Part shown: positions 53,367 to 61,382 of the stretch, piece after piece | Numbering within the stretch: the stretch's first letter is position 1 | Layout of the letters: every line of letters begins with the position of its first letter | Origin: Collinsella sp. TM10-22 | GTDB lineage: Bacteria; Actinomycetota; Coriobacteriia; Coriobacteriales; Coriobacteriaceae | DNA: 64,000 nt | Assembly (NCBI RefSeq): GCF_003466125.1 | Contig: NZ_QSOC01000002.1 | Span: 273,582 to 337,581 of the forward strand | Direction: 5' to 3' | Program-made: the position numbers and the translations under genes | Notes under the pieces: model-generated | Databases searched by the model: none | Seen by the model: the letters and a program-made list of their open reading frames with translations, nothing else | What the model was told of the DNA's origin: nothing

Positions 53367-54275
53367 CTAGTTGCGCTTAAGACCGCCGCGCTCGTCGATG
53401 GCGTCCCAGAAGGCATCGGCAAAGCGGGGGTCGCTTGCTGCCATGAGGGCGTTGGTGGCCATCCAGCCAGAGGGAGTGCCGGTGTCGTAGCCCGACAGCG
53501 GGTCGATGACAACGGCATACATGGCCTCGCGGTCGAGCGAACGGGCCATGGCGTCGGTCAGCTGGATCTCGCCACCCTTACCGGCCTGCTGGTCGGCAAG
53601 CAGGTCCATGACCAGCGGGCTCAGCAGGTAGCGACCGACGATGTACAGGTTGGACGGAGCAGCCTCGGGAGCGGGCTTCTCGACCAGACCGCCGATACGC
53701 CAGACAGCGCCCGGCTCAGCATCGGCAACGTCCTCGGCACCCTCGAGCGAACCGACGCGCTCACCGGCGATAACGCCGTAGCGGCTGACCTCCTCGGGCG
53801 AGCAAGCAGCGACGGCGATAACCGAAGCGCCACCGTGCTCCTTGGAAACGGCGAGCATCTTGTCGCAGATGTCACGGTTAGGCACAACGTAGTCGCCCAG
53901 AAGAACCAGGAAGTTCTCCCCCGCCACGGCGTCGGCAGCAGAGCGAATGGCGTGACCGAGGCCCTTGGGCTCGTACTGATAACGGAAGTCGACCGGCATA
54001 CCGCCAGCGTGGGCTACGGCATCGGCATAGGCGTTCTTGCCGCGCTCGCGCAGCAGGTTCTCGAGCGAGCGATCGGGCTGGAAGTAGCTCAGCAGCTCGG
54101 GCTTACCGGGAGAGGTAACGATGATGGCATCGTCGACCTCCTCGGGCTCGAGCGCCTCCTCGACGACGTACTGAATGACGGGCTTGTCGAGCACCGGCAG
54201 CATCTCTTTGGGCGTGCACTTAGTGCCAGGCAGAAAACGCGTGCCAAGACCGGCGGCGGGGATGATTGCCTTCAT
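53367..54275 (-). CDS. galU: UTP-glucose-1-phosphate uridylyltransferase
   Basis: This 302-residue nucleotidyltransferase has the N-terminal signature AAGLGTRFLPGTKCTPKEMLPV, VIQYVVEEA, and the FLVLLGDYVVP metal-binding region (Asp). It makes UDP-glucose for wall glycans and polysaccharides. ATG 54275 was chosen over an earlier open frame because AAAGGAT precedes it and the family N-terminus starts there. It interrupts the usual rplL-rpoB order. Confidence 0.95.
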   Translation of the reverse strand: MKAIIPAAGLGTRFLPGTKCTPKEMLPVLDKPVIQYVVEEALEPEEVDDAIIVTSPGKPELLSYFQPDRSLENLLRERGKNAYADAVAHAGGMPVDFRYQYEPKGLGHAIRSAADAVAGENFLVLLGDYVVPNRDICDKMLAVSKEHGGASVIAVAACSPEEVSRYGVIAGERVGSLEGAEDVADAEPGAVWRIGGLVEKPAPEAAPSNLYIVGRYLLSPLVMDLLADQQAGKGGEIQLTDAMARSLDREAMYAVVIDPLSGYDTGTPSGWMATNALMAASDPRFADAFWDAIDERGGLKRN

Positions 54276-54533
54276 GTTATTCAAAGATCCTTTCGCAGGC
54301 GCAAAAGCGCCCCATGCGTGCGGCACACAGCCGCAGACCAAATTGCGATACTTAAGCATCTTACCGCTGGAACTATATGTCACTACAAGGCAGAGACAAT
54401 TCTTCAGCAGGTCAACGCAAATTATTGCTCGGATGGTGCAATTTTATTGCCCAACGGCAGGGCACCCGATACGACGCAAATCACAGAACATGGCAGTTTG
54501 AGCAACCGATGTCGAGGGACCGAAAAACAAAAA

Positions 54534-54562
54534 AGACGGGGTTCGCAATGCGAACCCCGTCT
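54534..54562 (-). terminator. Terminator after rplL
   Basis: AGACGGGGTTCG/CGAACCCCGTCT arms with a six-T run on the minus strand. Confidence 0.85.
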
Positions 54563-54589
54563 GCAAAGAAATCTGGCGAGAAAGCCTGA

Positions 54590-54967
54590 TTACTTGAGGG
54601 TAACAGCAGCGCCAGCAGCCTCGAGCTTCTCCTTGGCAGCCTCGGCGTCCTCCTTCTTGGCACCCTCGAGAACAGCCTTGGGAGCGCCCTCGACGACCTC
54701 CTTGGCCTCCTTCAGGCCAAGGTTGGTGAGCTCACGGACGGCCTTGATGACCTGGATCTTGTTGTCGCCGAAGCCCTCGAGCACGACGTCAAACTCGGTC
54801 TTCTCCTCGGCCTCAGCAGCGCCAGCAGCGGGAGCGGCGACAACGGCAGCAGGAGCAGCGGCGGAAACGCCGAAGGTGTCCTCGATAGCCTTGACGAGCT
54901 CGGAAGCCTCGAGAAGGGTCATTTCCTTAAGAGCATCGATGATCTCATCGGTGGTAAGCTTAGCCAT
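54590..54967 (-). CDS. rplL: 50S ribosomal protein L7/L12
   Basis: This 125-residue L7/L12 has the N-terminal dimerisation helices ([25 protein letters not shown]), an Ala-rich hinge ([14 protein letters not shown]) and the globular domain ending [14 protein letters not shown]...EKLEAAGA. It recruits translation factors. ATG 54967 follows AAAGGACTT. It is 102 bp after rplJ. Confidence 0.97.
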   Translation of the reverse strand: MAKLTTDEIIDALKEMTLLEASELVKAIEDTFGVSAAAPAAVVAAPAAGAAEAEEKTEFDVVLEGFGDNKIQVIKAVRELTNLGLKEAKEVVEGAPKAVLEGAKKEDAEAAKEKLEAAGAAVTLK

Positions 54968-55069
54968 TTCTAAGTCCTTTCGGTTTCCGTGTCTGTGCAC
55001 GGAGATCAGTTAAAACACGGCGCGAATGCGCCAGGGGTGCGGCGTTGCCGCCGCGGGTGAAAACAGCGA

Positions 55070-55591
55070 CTAGGCTGCCTTCTGCTCGGAAACCTGCTGG
55101 ATCGAACGAGCGAGACCAGAGGAAACGCCGTTGACGCAGACAGCGATGTCGCGAGCGAAACCGGAGATGAGACCGGCGATCTGGCCGAGAAGCTGATCCT
55201 TGGTGGGCAGCTCGGCGATAGCCTTAACATCATCAGCGGAAACGGCCTTGCCGTCGGAGATACCGCCCTTGATCTCAAGGACGCCCTTGGACTTAGCAGA
55301 GAAGTCCTTGAGGGCCTTAGCGGCCTCGACCGGCTCGGTCTCGTAGAACACATAAGCGACGGGGCCGGCGAGAATCTCGTCGAGCTCGGGCTGCTCCTGG
55401 TTCTTGAGAGCGATTTTGACCAGGTTGTTCTTGTAGACCTTCATCTCAGCGCCGCACTCGCGAAGCTGATGACGCAGCTCCTGAGCCTGCTTAACCGTCA
55501 GACCGTTGTAGTTGACGACGAACAGACCGGCGTTCTCGGCGATACGGGACTCGATCTCTGCAACCTTGTCGATTTTGTACTGCTGGGGCAT
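55070..55591 (-). CDS. rplJ: 50S ribosomal protein L10
   Basis: This 173-residue L10 has NYNGLTVKQAQELRHQLRE and MKVYKNNLVKIAL, and a C-terminal helix that carries L12 dimers. GAGGAGGTG precedes the ATG. A long leader with a strong hairpin controls it (see the leader entry). rplK-rplA, which usually precede, are not in the window. Confidence 0.96.
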   Translation of the reverse strand: MPQQYKIDKVAEIESRIAENAGLFVVNYNGLTVKQAQELRHQLRECGAEMKVYKNNLVKIALKNQEQPELDEILAGPVAYVFYETEPVEAAKALKDFSAKSKGVLEIKGGISDGKAVSADDVKAIAELPTKDQLLGQIAGLISGFARDIAVCVNGVSSGLARSIQQVSEQKAA

Positions 55592-55655
55592 GAATTACAC
55601 CTCCTCGAATTCTTTCCGGGCACGGTCCGCCACAAGGACGTGACGGGGGCATGTC

Positions 55656-55693
55656 CAAAAAGAAAGCCCCCGCGCTGCATGAGCGACGGGGGC
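55656..55693 (-). terminator. rplJ leader attenuator hairpin
   Basis: GCCCCCG(T)CGCT/AGCGCGGGGGC arms (55666-55676, 55682-55693) are followed by TTTCTTTTT on the minus strand, ahead of the rplJ start. Confidence 0.8.
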
Positions 55694-55800
55694 GAGAAGA
55701 CATATCTACTCGACCACCTCGGCTGGCGGGATGTCCCATTAAGCTTGCGGGCGAAGCCCGTTTGCACCGGCTGTCTCTGGCAGCGGATTCGTGCGTGAAC
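55694..55800 (-). ncRNA. L10 leader (ribosomal autoregulation RNA)
   Basis: On the minus strand the leader carries GCTTAATGGGACATCCCG then CCAGCCGAGG (about 55717-55744) and GCCAGAGACAGCCGGTGCA (55764-55782). These elements are conserved in bacterial L10 leaders, which bind the L10-L12 complex. With the attenuator just downstream they form a standard feedback switch on rplJ-rplL. Confidence 0.8.
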
Positions 55801-55807
55801 CGAAAGT

Positions 55808-55836
55808 ATTATGGCGGGGACCCCGGCGTCGGTCAA
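55808..55836 (-). promoter_or_regulatory. Probable rplJ promoter
   Basis: Minus-strand -35 TTGACC (55831-55836) and -10 CATAAT (55808-55813), 17-bp spacer. Confidence 0.65.
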
Positions 55837-55870
55837 CGGGCGCGAGGATTCGTACACAAACCCTGCATAC

Positions 55871-56000
55871 GCTCCGGCCGGGAGGGGCAGGGCGAGTTTT
55901 CCGCTCGGTCAAGTCCTGGGCTCGCACGAAGGCCACATTAAGTGGCCTTCGGCTCGTGCGGAATCTACGGAAAACTCGCCCTGCCCCTCCCGGCCGGAGC
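55871..56000. repeat. Long palindromic element 3 (33-bp arms, 64-nt core)
   Basis: Arms 55871-55903 and 55968-56000 are perfectly complementary. The core shares AGTCCTG, CACATTAAGTG and CGTGCGGAA with elements 1 and 2 while its inner stem differs by compensating bases. It lies between the aminotransferase stop and the rplJ promoter. Confidence 0.85.
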
Positions 56001-56095
56001 TACGTTGCCTTTGCTGCGAATCCTCGTGTCCGTTGAGCGACGCGCCCCACGCATAACCCTTATGTCGGTGGGCTGATGTGTTGCATCCCTGAGGA

Positions 56096-57232
56096 CTACA
56101 AAGTCGAAATGAAGGTGGACAGGCGATTTAGGCCTTTGTCTAGGTTTTCGTCGCTTACGCAGTAGCTTAGGCGGATGTGGCCTTCGCAGCCGAAGCAGTC
56201 TCCGGGGACTAGGGCTACATTGGCTTCTTCGATGGCTTTGATGCAGAAGTCTTCGCTTGTTAGGCCGAATTGTTTAATGCTGGGGAAGGCGTAGAAGGCT
56301 CCTGCTGGTTCTACTGCGTCGAGGCCCATGGCGTCTAAGGCTGCGAGTACGCGCTCGCGGCGGGCTCGGTAGACTTCGAGCATGGGAGTTGGGTCGACGG
56401 TGAGGGCTCTGGCTGCGGCGTCCATTTCGAAGGAGACGGCACTCGATACTAAGTATTGGTGAGCTTTTGCGATCTCGGCGATGACGGGGGCTGCGGCTGC
56501 GAGCCAGCCCAAGCGCCAGCCGGTCATGGCCCAGGGTTTGGAAAAGCTCTCGATGACCACCGTCTGATCACGCAGCTCCGGGTGTCGCTGGGCAAACCGC
56601 TCGTAGCCATCCACATAGACCAGGCGGTTGTATACGTCGTCGCAGACCACGTAGATGCCCGTCTGCTCCGCCGCGCGCGCCACGGCGTCGAGCGAAGCCG
56701 CGTTGAGGATACAGCCCGTGGGATTGTTGGGCGAGCAAATGACGATGGCCTTAGTCGCCGGTGTCACGCAGGCGCGAAGGGCGTCCTCGTCAATTTGAAA
56801 TTGCGCGGGCTCCGTATCCAAAAAGATCGCCTTAGCGTGGTTGGCCACGACGATGCTCTCGTACAGGCCAAAGGCCGGCGTGGGGATAATGACCTCGTCG
56901 CCGGGATTGAGCATAGCCATGAATGTTGCCGACAGGGCCTCGGTCGCGCCGTCGGTCAGGATGACCTCGTCGGCAGAAAACGTAAGACCCGCGTCGTCCA
57001 TGTAGGCAGACAGCGCCTCGCGCAGGGCGGGGCGACCGTTGTTGGGCGGATAGTGTGTGTCACCGCGGTCCAGCGAGGCGGCCACCTCGGCGCTGATCAC
57101 ATCGGGCGTGGGAAAATCGGGCTCGCCAAGCGCGAGCGCGATGCACCCCGGGTGCTGAGCGGCGAGCGCGTTGATCCGGCGAATGCCGGAAGGCTTGAGC
57201 GTGGCAAGCGAGGTATTCATGGGCAGGCGCAT
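56096..57232 (-). CDS. Pyridoxal-phosphate aminotransferase, class I/II
   Basis: This 378-residue fold-type I aminotransferase has the Schiff-base Lys232 in SFSKPWAMTGWRLGW and SPNNPTG as the conserved Asn motif. The DDVYNRLVY Asp-x-x-Tyr segment contacts the PLP ring, and a C-terminal Arg (HIRLSY) binds the substrate carboxylate. It resembles the aspartate/aromatic aminotransferase group (MalY/PatB-like neighbours differ). AAAGGA precedes ATG 57232. It is a single gene. The exact substrate cannot be set. Confidence 0.93.
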   Translation of the reverse strand: MRLPMNTSLATLKPSGIRRINALAAQHPGCIALALGEPDFPTPDVISAEVAASLDRGDTHYPPNNGRPALREALSAYMDDAGLTFSADEVILTDGATEALSATFMAMLNPGDEVIIPTPAFGLYESIVVANHAKAIFLDTEPAQFQIDEDALRACVTPATKAIVICSPNNPTGCILNAASLDAVARAAEQTGIYVVCDDVYNRLVYVDGYERFAQRHPELRDQTVVIESFSKPWAMTGWRLGWLAAAAPVIAEIAKAHQYLVSSAVSFEMDAAARALTVDPTPMLEVYRARRERVLAALDAMGLDAVEPAGAFYAFPSIKQFGLTSEDFCIKAIEEANVALVPGDCFGCEGHIRLSYCVSDENLDKGLNRLSTFISTL

Positions 57233-57325
57233 GGCGTTCCTTTCGTAAGGGTTGCACTAGGATAGCGCGGCGAGGCGCCGCCAGACGGTGTAACCTAAAC
57301 GGAAACGAACCGGAAAGGAGGCGGC

Positions 57326-57988
57326 ATGGAGACAGATCCGCAGGGCAATAAGCCCAAAACACTGCAGAAGATTGCATACGTCAGTATTCCCAATAGCGCC
57401 GATCTTGAGTTTTTGCTCTGGGACCTGCAGGATGCCATCGCGGCCTATGCCCGGCTTTCCGGCACCGCGCTCCCCCGCCCGGTCGACTTGAAGGCGAATG
57501 ACGCCGATGCCGCCGTCGATGGCATTGTGCTCGCGATTACGGATAAGCCCAACGATGAGGCGGCATCCGCCGCTCAACAAGCACTCGATCGCTTTGGCAA
57601 TACGGGAACGCGCGTCTATGTCGTCGTTCAAGCCACCTGTGGGCGCACCGAGGAGGCGCACCGGTATATCGAGTGCCTGCGCCAAGCTTGCGAACTCCGT
57701 AGGCTAACGTGGTGCGGCGGCGTTGTCATCTGTGCCGGCAGCGGCATCGCGGCGCTTCACCATTCCCCACGCATGGGACTTCTGCGACGGCCGTTTTCCG
57801 AAGCGATGGATAAGCTGGTAGGCGCCGTGCGCATGGGCTGCTCGGTTGAGCACGCCCAACGACTCGGCGGCGGCGACACCGGGGATGTCACAGCAGATGG
57901 CGTGGTTTTCGCCAAGCCCGCCGTGCCCACGCCAATCTGGCACGCCATCATCAAACGTCTCGGCACCCGCGCTCAATCAACTATCTAA
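57326..57988 (+). CDS. Hypothetical protein, possibly flavodoxin-like
   Basis: This 220-residue soluble protein alternates strands and helices (IAYVSIP, DGIVLAITDK, RVYVVVQATCG, CGGVVICAGSG), which suits a flavodoxin-like or other Rossmann-type fold. A C-terminal segment (HHSPRMGLLRRPFSEAMDKLVGAVRMG) resembles the lid region of some NADPH-dependent FMN reductases, but no clear cofactor motif is seen. AAAGGAGG precedes the ATG. It diverges from the aminotransferase and converges on the DNA glycosylase gene. Confidence 0.7.
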   Translation: METDPQGNKPKTLQKIAYVSIPNSADLEFLLWDLQDAIAAYARLSGTALPRPVDLKANDADAAVDGIVLAITDKPNDEAASAAQQALDRFGNTGTRVYVVVQATCGRTEEAHRYIECLRQACELRRLTWCGGVVICAGSGIAALHHSPRMGLLRRPFSEAMDKLVGAVRMGCSVEHAQRLGGGDTGDVTADGVVFAKPAVPTPIWHAIIKRLGTRAQSTI

Positions 57989-57989
57989 A

Positions 57990-58553
57990 TTATCGAGCAC
58001 CCCAGTCAACGGCCTCGCGCCAGCACTCAACGAGGCGCTCCAGGCGCCAGGCCGCGTTAGCGGGACTTGTTGACGGCAATATGACAGCGGGCAGGCCCGT
58101 CCGCTCCTGTAGATAGCGCTTGTAGAGGCGCCCCGCCGTGCCACCGTTGCATATTACCTGCTCAATGGACACGTTGCTGGTGATGAGCTCGATGTGTGCC
58201 GGCACGACGTTACGAATACTAGCGTCACTCGAGCCCTTGATATCGCAGCTCTCGATCACATCCCACAGGGCTACGCCGCCGTCGAGGAGCATGAATCGCT
58301 TGGCGGCAATCGAGGCGTCGAGTGTCGCCGGCGTACCGTCCGCCAAAGGATCGCCCTCATTGGGTGGCACAGGCGCACCGAGGCATGCCGCTATCACGCG
58401 CCAAAAGCGGTTCTGAGGGTTGCCATAGTAAAAGGCGTTGGCGCGCGAAAGCACCGAGGGGAACGACCCGAGCACCAAAACGCGCGAGTGCCGGTCGAAC
58501 ACGGGCTCAAACCCATGCTCAATATGTTGATAGCCCTCGTCAGACGCAGGCAT
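57990..58553 (-). CDS. Uracil-DNA glycosylase-superfamily (deoxyinosine-type) enzyme
   Basis: This 187-residue protein shows the family-6 (hypoxanthine-DNA glycosylase) pattern. It has a GSFPSVLSR motif I, an NPQNRFWRV segment, VALWDVIESC, and a C-terminal LPSTSPANA motif replacing the usual HPSPL. It should remove deaminated bases (hypoxanthine or uracil) from DNA. It lies four bases after the amylase-family gene on the same strand, so the pair is likely co-transcribed although the functions are unrelated. Confidence 0.88.
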   Translation of the reverse strand: MPASDEGYQHIEHGFEPVFDRHSRVLVLGSFPSVLSRANAFYYGNPQNRFWRVIAACLGAPVPPNEGDPLADGTPATLDASIAAKRFMLLDGGVALWDVIESCDIKGSSDASIRNVVPAHIELITSNVSIEQVICNGGTAGRLYKRYLQERTGLPAVILPSTSPANAAWRLERLVECWREAVDWGAR

Positions 58554-58556
58554 GGG

Positions 58557-59933
58557 CTAGACCCTCAGCAGATAACGCACCTCATAGGGCGCAAGCTCAA
58601 GCGTGCCCGCCAGCTCGACCGTGGGCGCGTCGTCGGCAAGCAGGTCGACAAAGGACCCGTTGAGCTCGCCGGCTGTAAAGGAATAGGTCTCGTCCACGGC
58701 ATTCACCGCCACGAGCACCGTGGCGTCGTCGCAGGCACGCTCGAACAGCAGCTGCTTGTTTTGAATCACCACGTTACGGTACGCGCCGTAGTTGAGAGCG
58801 CGTGCCGCCGCATCGTTTGTCGAGCGCAGGTGTGCAAGCTGCGCAATAAAGCCTGTCAGTTCGTTAGGCGCGGGCTCGTCGAGTGCGGGTCGCAGCGCCC
58901 AGTCGCCATCGGGTCCGCCCTTTTCGCCGGCAATCCCCCACTCGCTGCCATAGTAGACGCACGGAATGCCCGGCATACCAAGCAGCATGGCATAGGCGGG
59001 ACGCAGACAGCGCTTGTCGGTGAGAATGCTCGCCAGGCGCGGTACGTCGTGGTTGTCGACAAAGCTCAGCAGGTGTTTACCGCGGTAGATGCACCACGGG
59101 TCGCCGCCAAACTGGCGATGCAGCGAATGGGCGATCTCGAACATATTGACTGAGTTAAAGCTGGAATACAGGCCCTTGTAGCACTCGTAGTTGGTGCAGG
59201 AGTCGAGTATCTCGTCGTTGACGATCTGGTTGTAGTCGCCGTGGAGCGTCTCGCCGATCAGTACAAAGTCGGGCTTGAGCTCGCGGGTAAAGGAGTGCAG
59301 GCGACGCATAAAGTCGCGGTCGAGCATGTAGGCGACGTCCAGGCGCAGGCCGTCGATGCCAAAGTCATCGGCCCAACGGCGCACAGACTCGAGCAGGTAA
59401 TCGACTACGGCAGGATTTTGCAGGTTGAGCTTCACGAGCTCAAAATGGCCCTCCCAGCCCTCGTACCAAAAGCCGTCGCCATAGCAGGATTCGCCGTCAA
59501 AGCTAATGTGGAACCAGTCCTTGTAGGGCGAATCCCACTTGCGCTCCTGCACATCGCGGAAGGCCCAAAAGCCACGGCCCACATGGTTGAAGACCGCATC
59601 GAGCACCACGCGGATGCCATGGGCGTGCAGTGTCTCGCATACGGCGGCAAAATCGGCATCTCCACCCAGGCGGCGGTCGATATGGCGCAGGCTGCGCGTA
59701 TCGTAGCCATGGCTATCGGACTCAAGCGGAGGGTTGATCAACACGGCACCGATACCGAACTCCTGCAGGTAATCGGCCCATTGGGCGATTTTCATGATGG
59801 GGGCATCGGGATTGGGCGCGGTACCGGCAGCTTGGAAGAGCTCATCCTCGGCAACAGGCGCGGCGTTTTCGCGCGGAGCCCCGCAAAAGCCCAGCGGATA
59901 GATCTGATAGAACGTCGTCTCGTATGCCCACAT
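58557..59933 (-). CDS. GH13 alpha-amylase-family glycosyl hydrolase
   Basis: This 458-residue family-13 enzyme carries the four conserved regions: DAVFNHVG, GLRLDVAY with nucleophile Asp199, IGETLHG with acid Glu228, and FVDNHD with Asp296. The C-terminal beta domain is short. There is no signal peptide, so it acts in the cytoplasm on maltodextrins or similar oligosaccharides. The start ATG is not preceded by a strong ribosome binding site (AGGCTG). It is the first gene of a pair with the DNA glycosylase. Confidence 0.94.
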   Translation of the reverse strand: MWAYETTFYQIYPLGFCGAPRENAAPVAEDELFQAAGTAPNPDAPIMKIAQWADYLQEFGIGAVLINPPLESDSHGYDTRSLRHIDRRLGGDADFAAVCETLHAHGIRVVLDAVFNHVGRGFWAFRDVQERKWDSPYKDWFHISFDGESCYGDGFWYEGWEGHFELVKLNLQNPAVVDYLLESVRRWADDFGIDGLRLDVAYMLDRDFMRRLHSFTRELKPDFVLIGETLHGDYNQIVNDEILDSCTNYECYKGLYSSFNSVNMFEIAHSLHRQFGGDPWCIYRGKHLLSFVDNHDVPRLASILTDKRCLRPAYAMLLGMPGIPCVYYGSEWGIAGEKGGPDGDWALRPALDEPAPNELTGFIAQLAHLRSTNDAAARALNYGAYRNVVIQNKQLLFERACDDATVLVAVNAVDETYSFTAGELNGSFVDLLADDAPTVELAGTLELAPYEVRYLLRV

Positions 59934-59983
59934 AACAGCCTCCCGGTAAGCTCAACACAACGACATCCATTGTATGCCCAGCA

Positions 59984-60020
59984 GGGTAGCTAATTTGGGA
60001 CGGGGCTTTTTTAGCTACCC
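59984..60020. repeat. REP-like 37-bp repeat, third copy
   Basis: It matches 26372-26408 in the GGGACGGGGCT centre and the GGGTAG/CTACCC ends, with differences in the left arm. It can fold as a hairpin and may also end the MFS transcript. Confidence 0.75.
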
Positions 60021-60061
60021 AATCCAGTCCGCATTCCGCCGCAACTGATGAGGGGGTGTGG

Positions 60062-61258
60062 TTAGGCGACAGGCTTTGCGCGGCGTATGGCCGGGAACAG
60101 CACGGTGATGGCGAGGATGACGCCCACGACGGCAATCGTGCCGCCCGCGTAGCCGATCCAGGCGATACCGGGGCCCGACACCACGGCTCCGCCGATCGCG
60201 GTGCCCGTGCCGATACCAAGGTTAAACAGGCCCGAGAAGATCGACATGGCGACGGCCGACGAGTCCGCCGGCGTGTACTTGATGAGCTCGGCCTGAAACG
60301 CCACGTTAAAGGTCGTGGCGCAGCAGCCCCATAGTGCGCAGACGGCAAGCACCAACACGAGTGCCGAGGCTGCGGGGGCCATAAGCAGCAGAGCCACCGG
60401 CACGCCGGAGAGCGTGATAGCCAAGAACGGGAAGCGATGCCCATCGAACAGGCGGCCAAACAGCCAGCTTCCGAGCAGACCAGAACAGCCAAACGCCGTC
60501 AGCGTCATGGTGATGGCGCCCGCATCGACGTGTGCGACCTGCGCCAGGAAGGGCTCGATATAGCTGTAGCTTGCGTAATAGCCGGTCGCCATAAAGACCG
60601 TGACCGCGTAGAGCGCGATCAGGAACGGGTTCTTGAGCAGCACGGGCAACTGTCTGACGGTAAAGCGCTCACCCGCCGGCATGGCCGGAAACACCGCGGC
60701 CTGGTACACCACCGCGGCGGCAGAGAAGGCCCCGACCGCGGCGAACGTCATGCGCCAGCCCACGGCAAGGCCGATAGCGCGGCCGATCGGCAGGCCAAAG
60801 ATCTGCGCGATGGACGATCCCGTGGCGATCATGCTGATAGCGAGCGCTCCGTGGCGGGCGTCAACCAGGCGCGAGGCCATAATCGAGGCGACCGACCAGA
60901 ACACGGCATGTGCGCAAGCGACCACCAGGCGCGCACAGACCAGGATGGGATATGTCGGTGCCACAGCAGACAGGAACTGACCCAGAGAAAACACGGCGAG
61001 CACGCCGAGCAGCATCCACTTGAACTCAAAGCGCGAGGCAAACACCATGAGTGGCAGCGACAGCAGCATGACGCCCCAGGCATAGACCGAAATCATGATG
61101 CCGGCTTGGGCCTCGGTGAGCGAGAACGACGCGGCGATATCAGTCAGAAGGCCGATGGGCATAAACTCCGACGTGTTGAACATGAACGCGCAACAGGCGA
61201 GCCCGATAAGCGGGAGCCACTGCTTGAGCGAGATGCCATCTTGCTTTGTTTGAGCCAT
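60062..61258 (-). CDS. MFS-family exporter (sugar/drug efflux type)
   Basis: This 398-residue transporter has about 12 membrane segments. It starts with a cytoplasmic Lys/Gln-rich tail, then PLIGLACCAFMFNTSEFMPIGLL (an F-x-x-x-x-E motif typical of the sugar efflux SotB/YdhP-type family), with a FEFKWMLL loop between segments 2 and 3. It probably exports sugars or small drugs with proton antiport; the substrate is not evident. A short gap with a hairpin (61309-61340) separates it from feoB. Confidence 0.9.
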   Translation of the reverse strand: MAQTKQDGISLKQWLPLIGLACCAFMFNTSEFMPIGLLTDIAASFSLTEAQAGIMISVYAWGVMLLSLPLMVFASRFEFKWMLLGVLAVFSLGQFLSAVAPTYPILVCARLVVACAHAVFWSVASIMASRLVDARHGALAISMIATGSSIAQIFGLPIGRAIGLAVGWRMTFAAVGAFSAAAVVYQAAVFPAMPAGERFTVRQLPVLLKNPFLIALYAVTVFMATGYYASYSYIEPFLAQVAHVDAGAITMTLTAFGCSGLLGSWLFGRLFDGHRFPFLAITLSGVPVALLLMAPAASALVLVLAVCALWGCCATTFNVAFQAELIKYTPADSSAVAMSIFSGLFNLGIGTGTAIGGAVVSGPGIAWIGYAGGTIAVVGVILAITVLFPAIRRAKPVA

Positions 61259-61308
61259 ATAGGAAAACCTCTCCGATTATCTTGAGCGGTGGGCGATTAT
61301 ATAGCAAC

Positions 61309-61340
61309 GGCCCCGCATCCGTCAGTACAGATGCAGGGCC
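61309..61340 (-). terminator. Hairpin after feoB
   Basis: GGCCCTGCATC/GATGCGGGGCC arms (61309-61319 and 61330-61340) follow the feoB stop. The T-tract is weak. Confidence 0.5.
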
Positions 61341-61382
61341 GAAAACAATTCGATACACAGAGGTTGCGCCGTCAATACATAA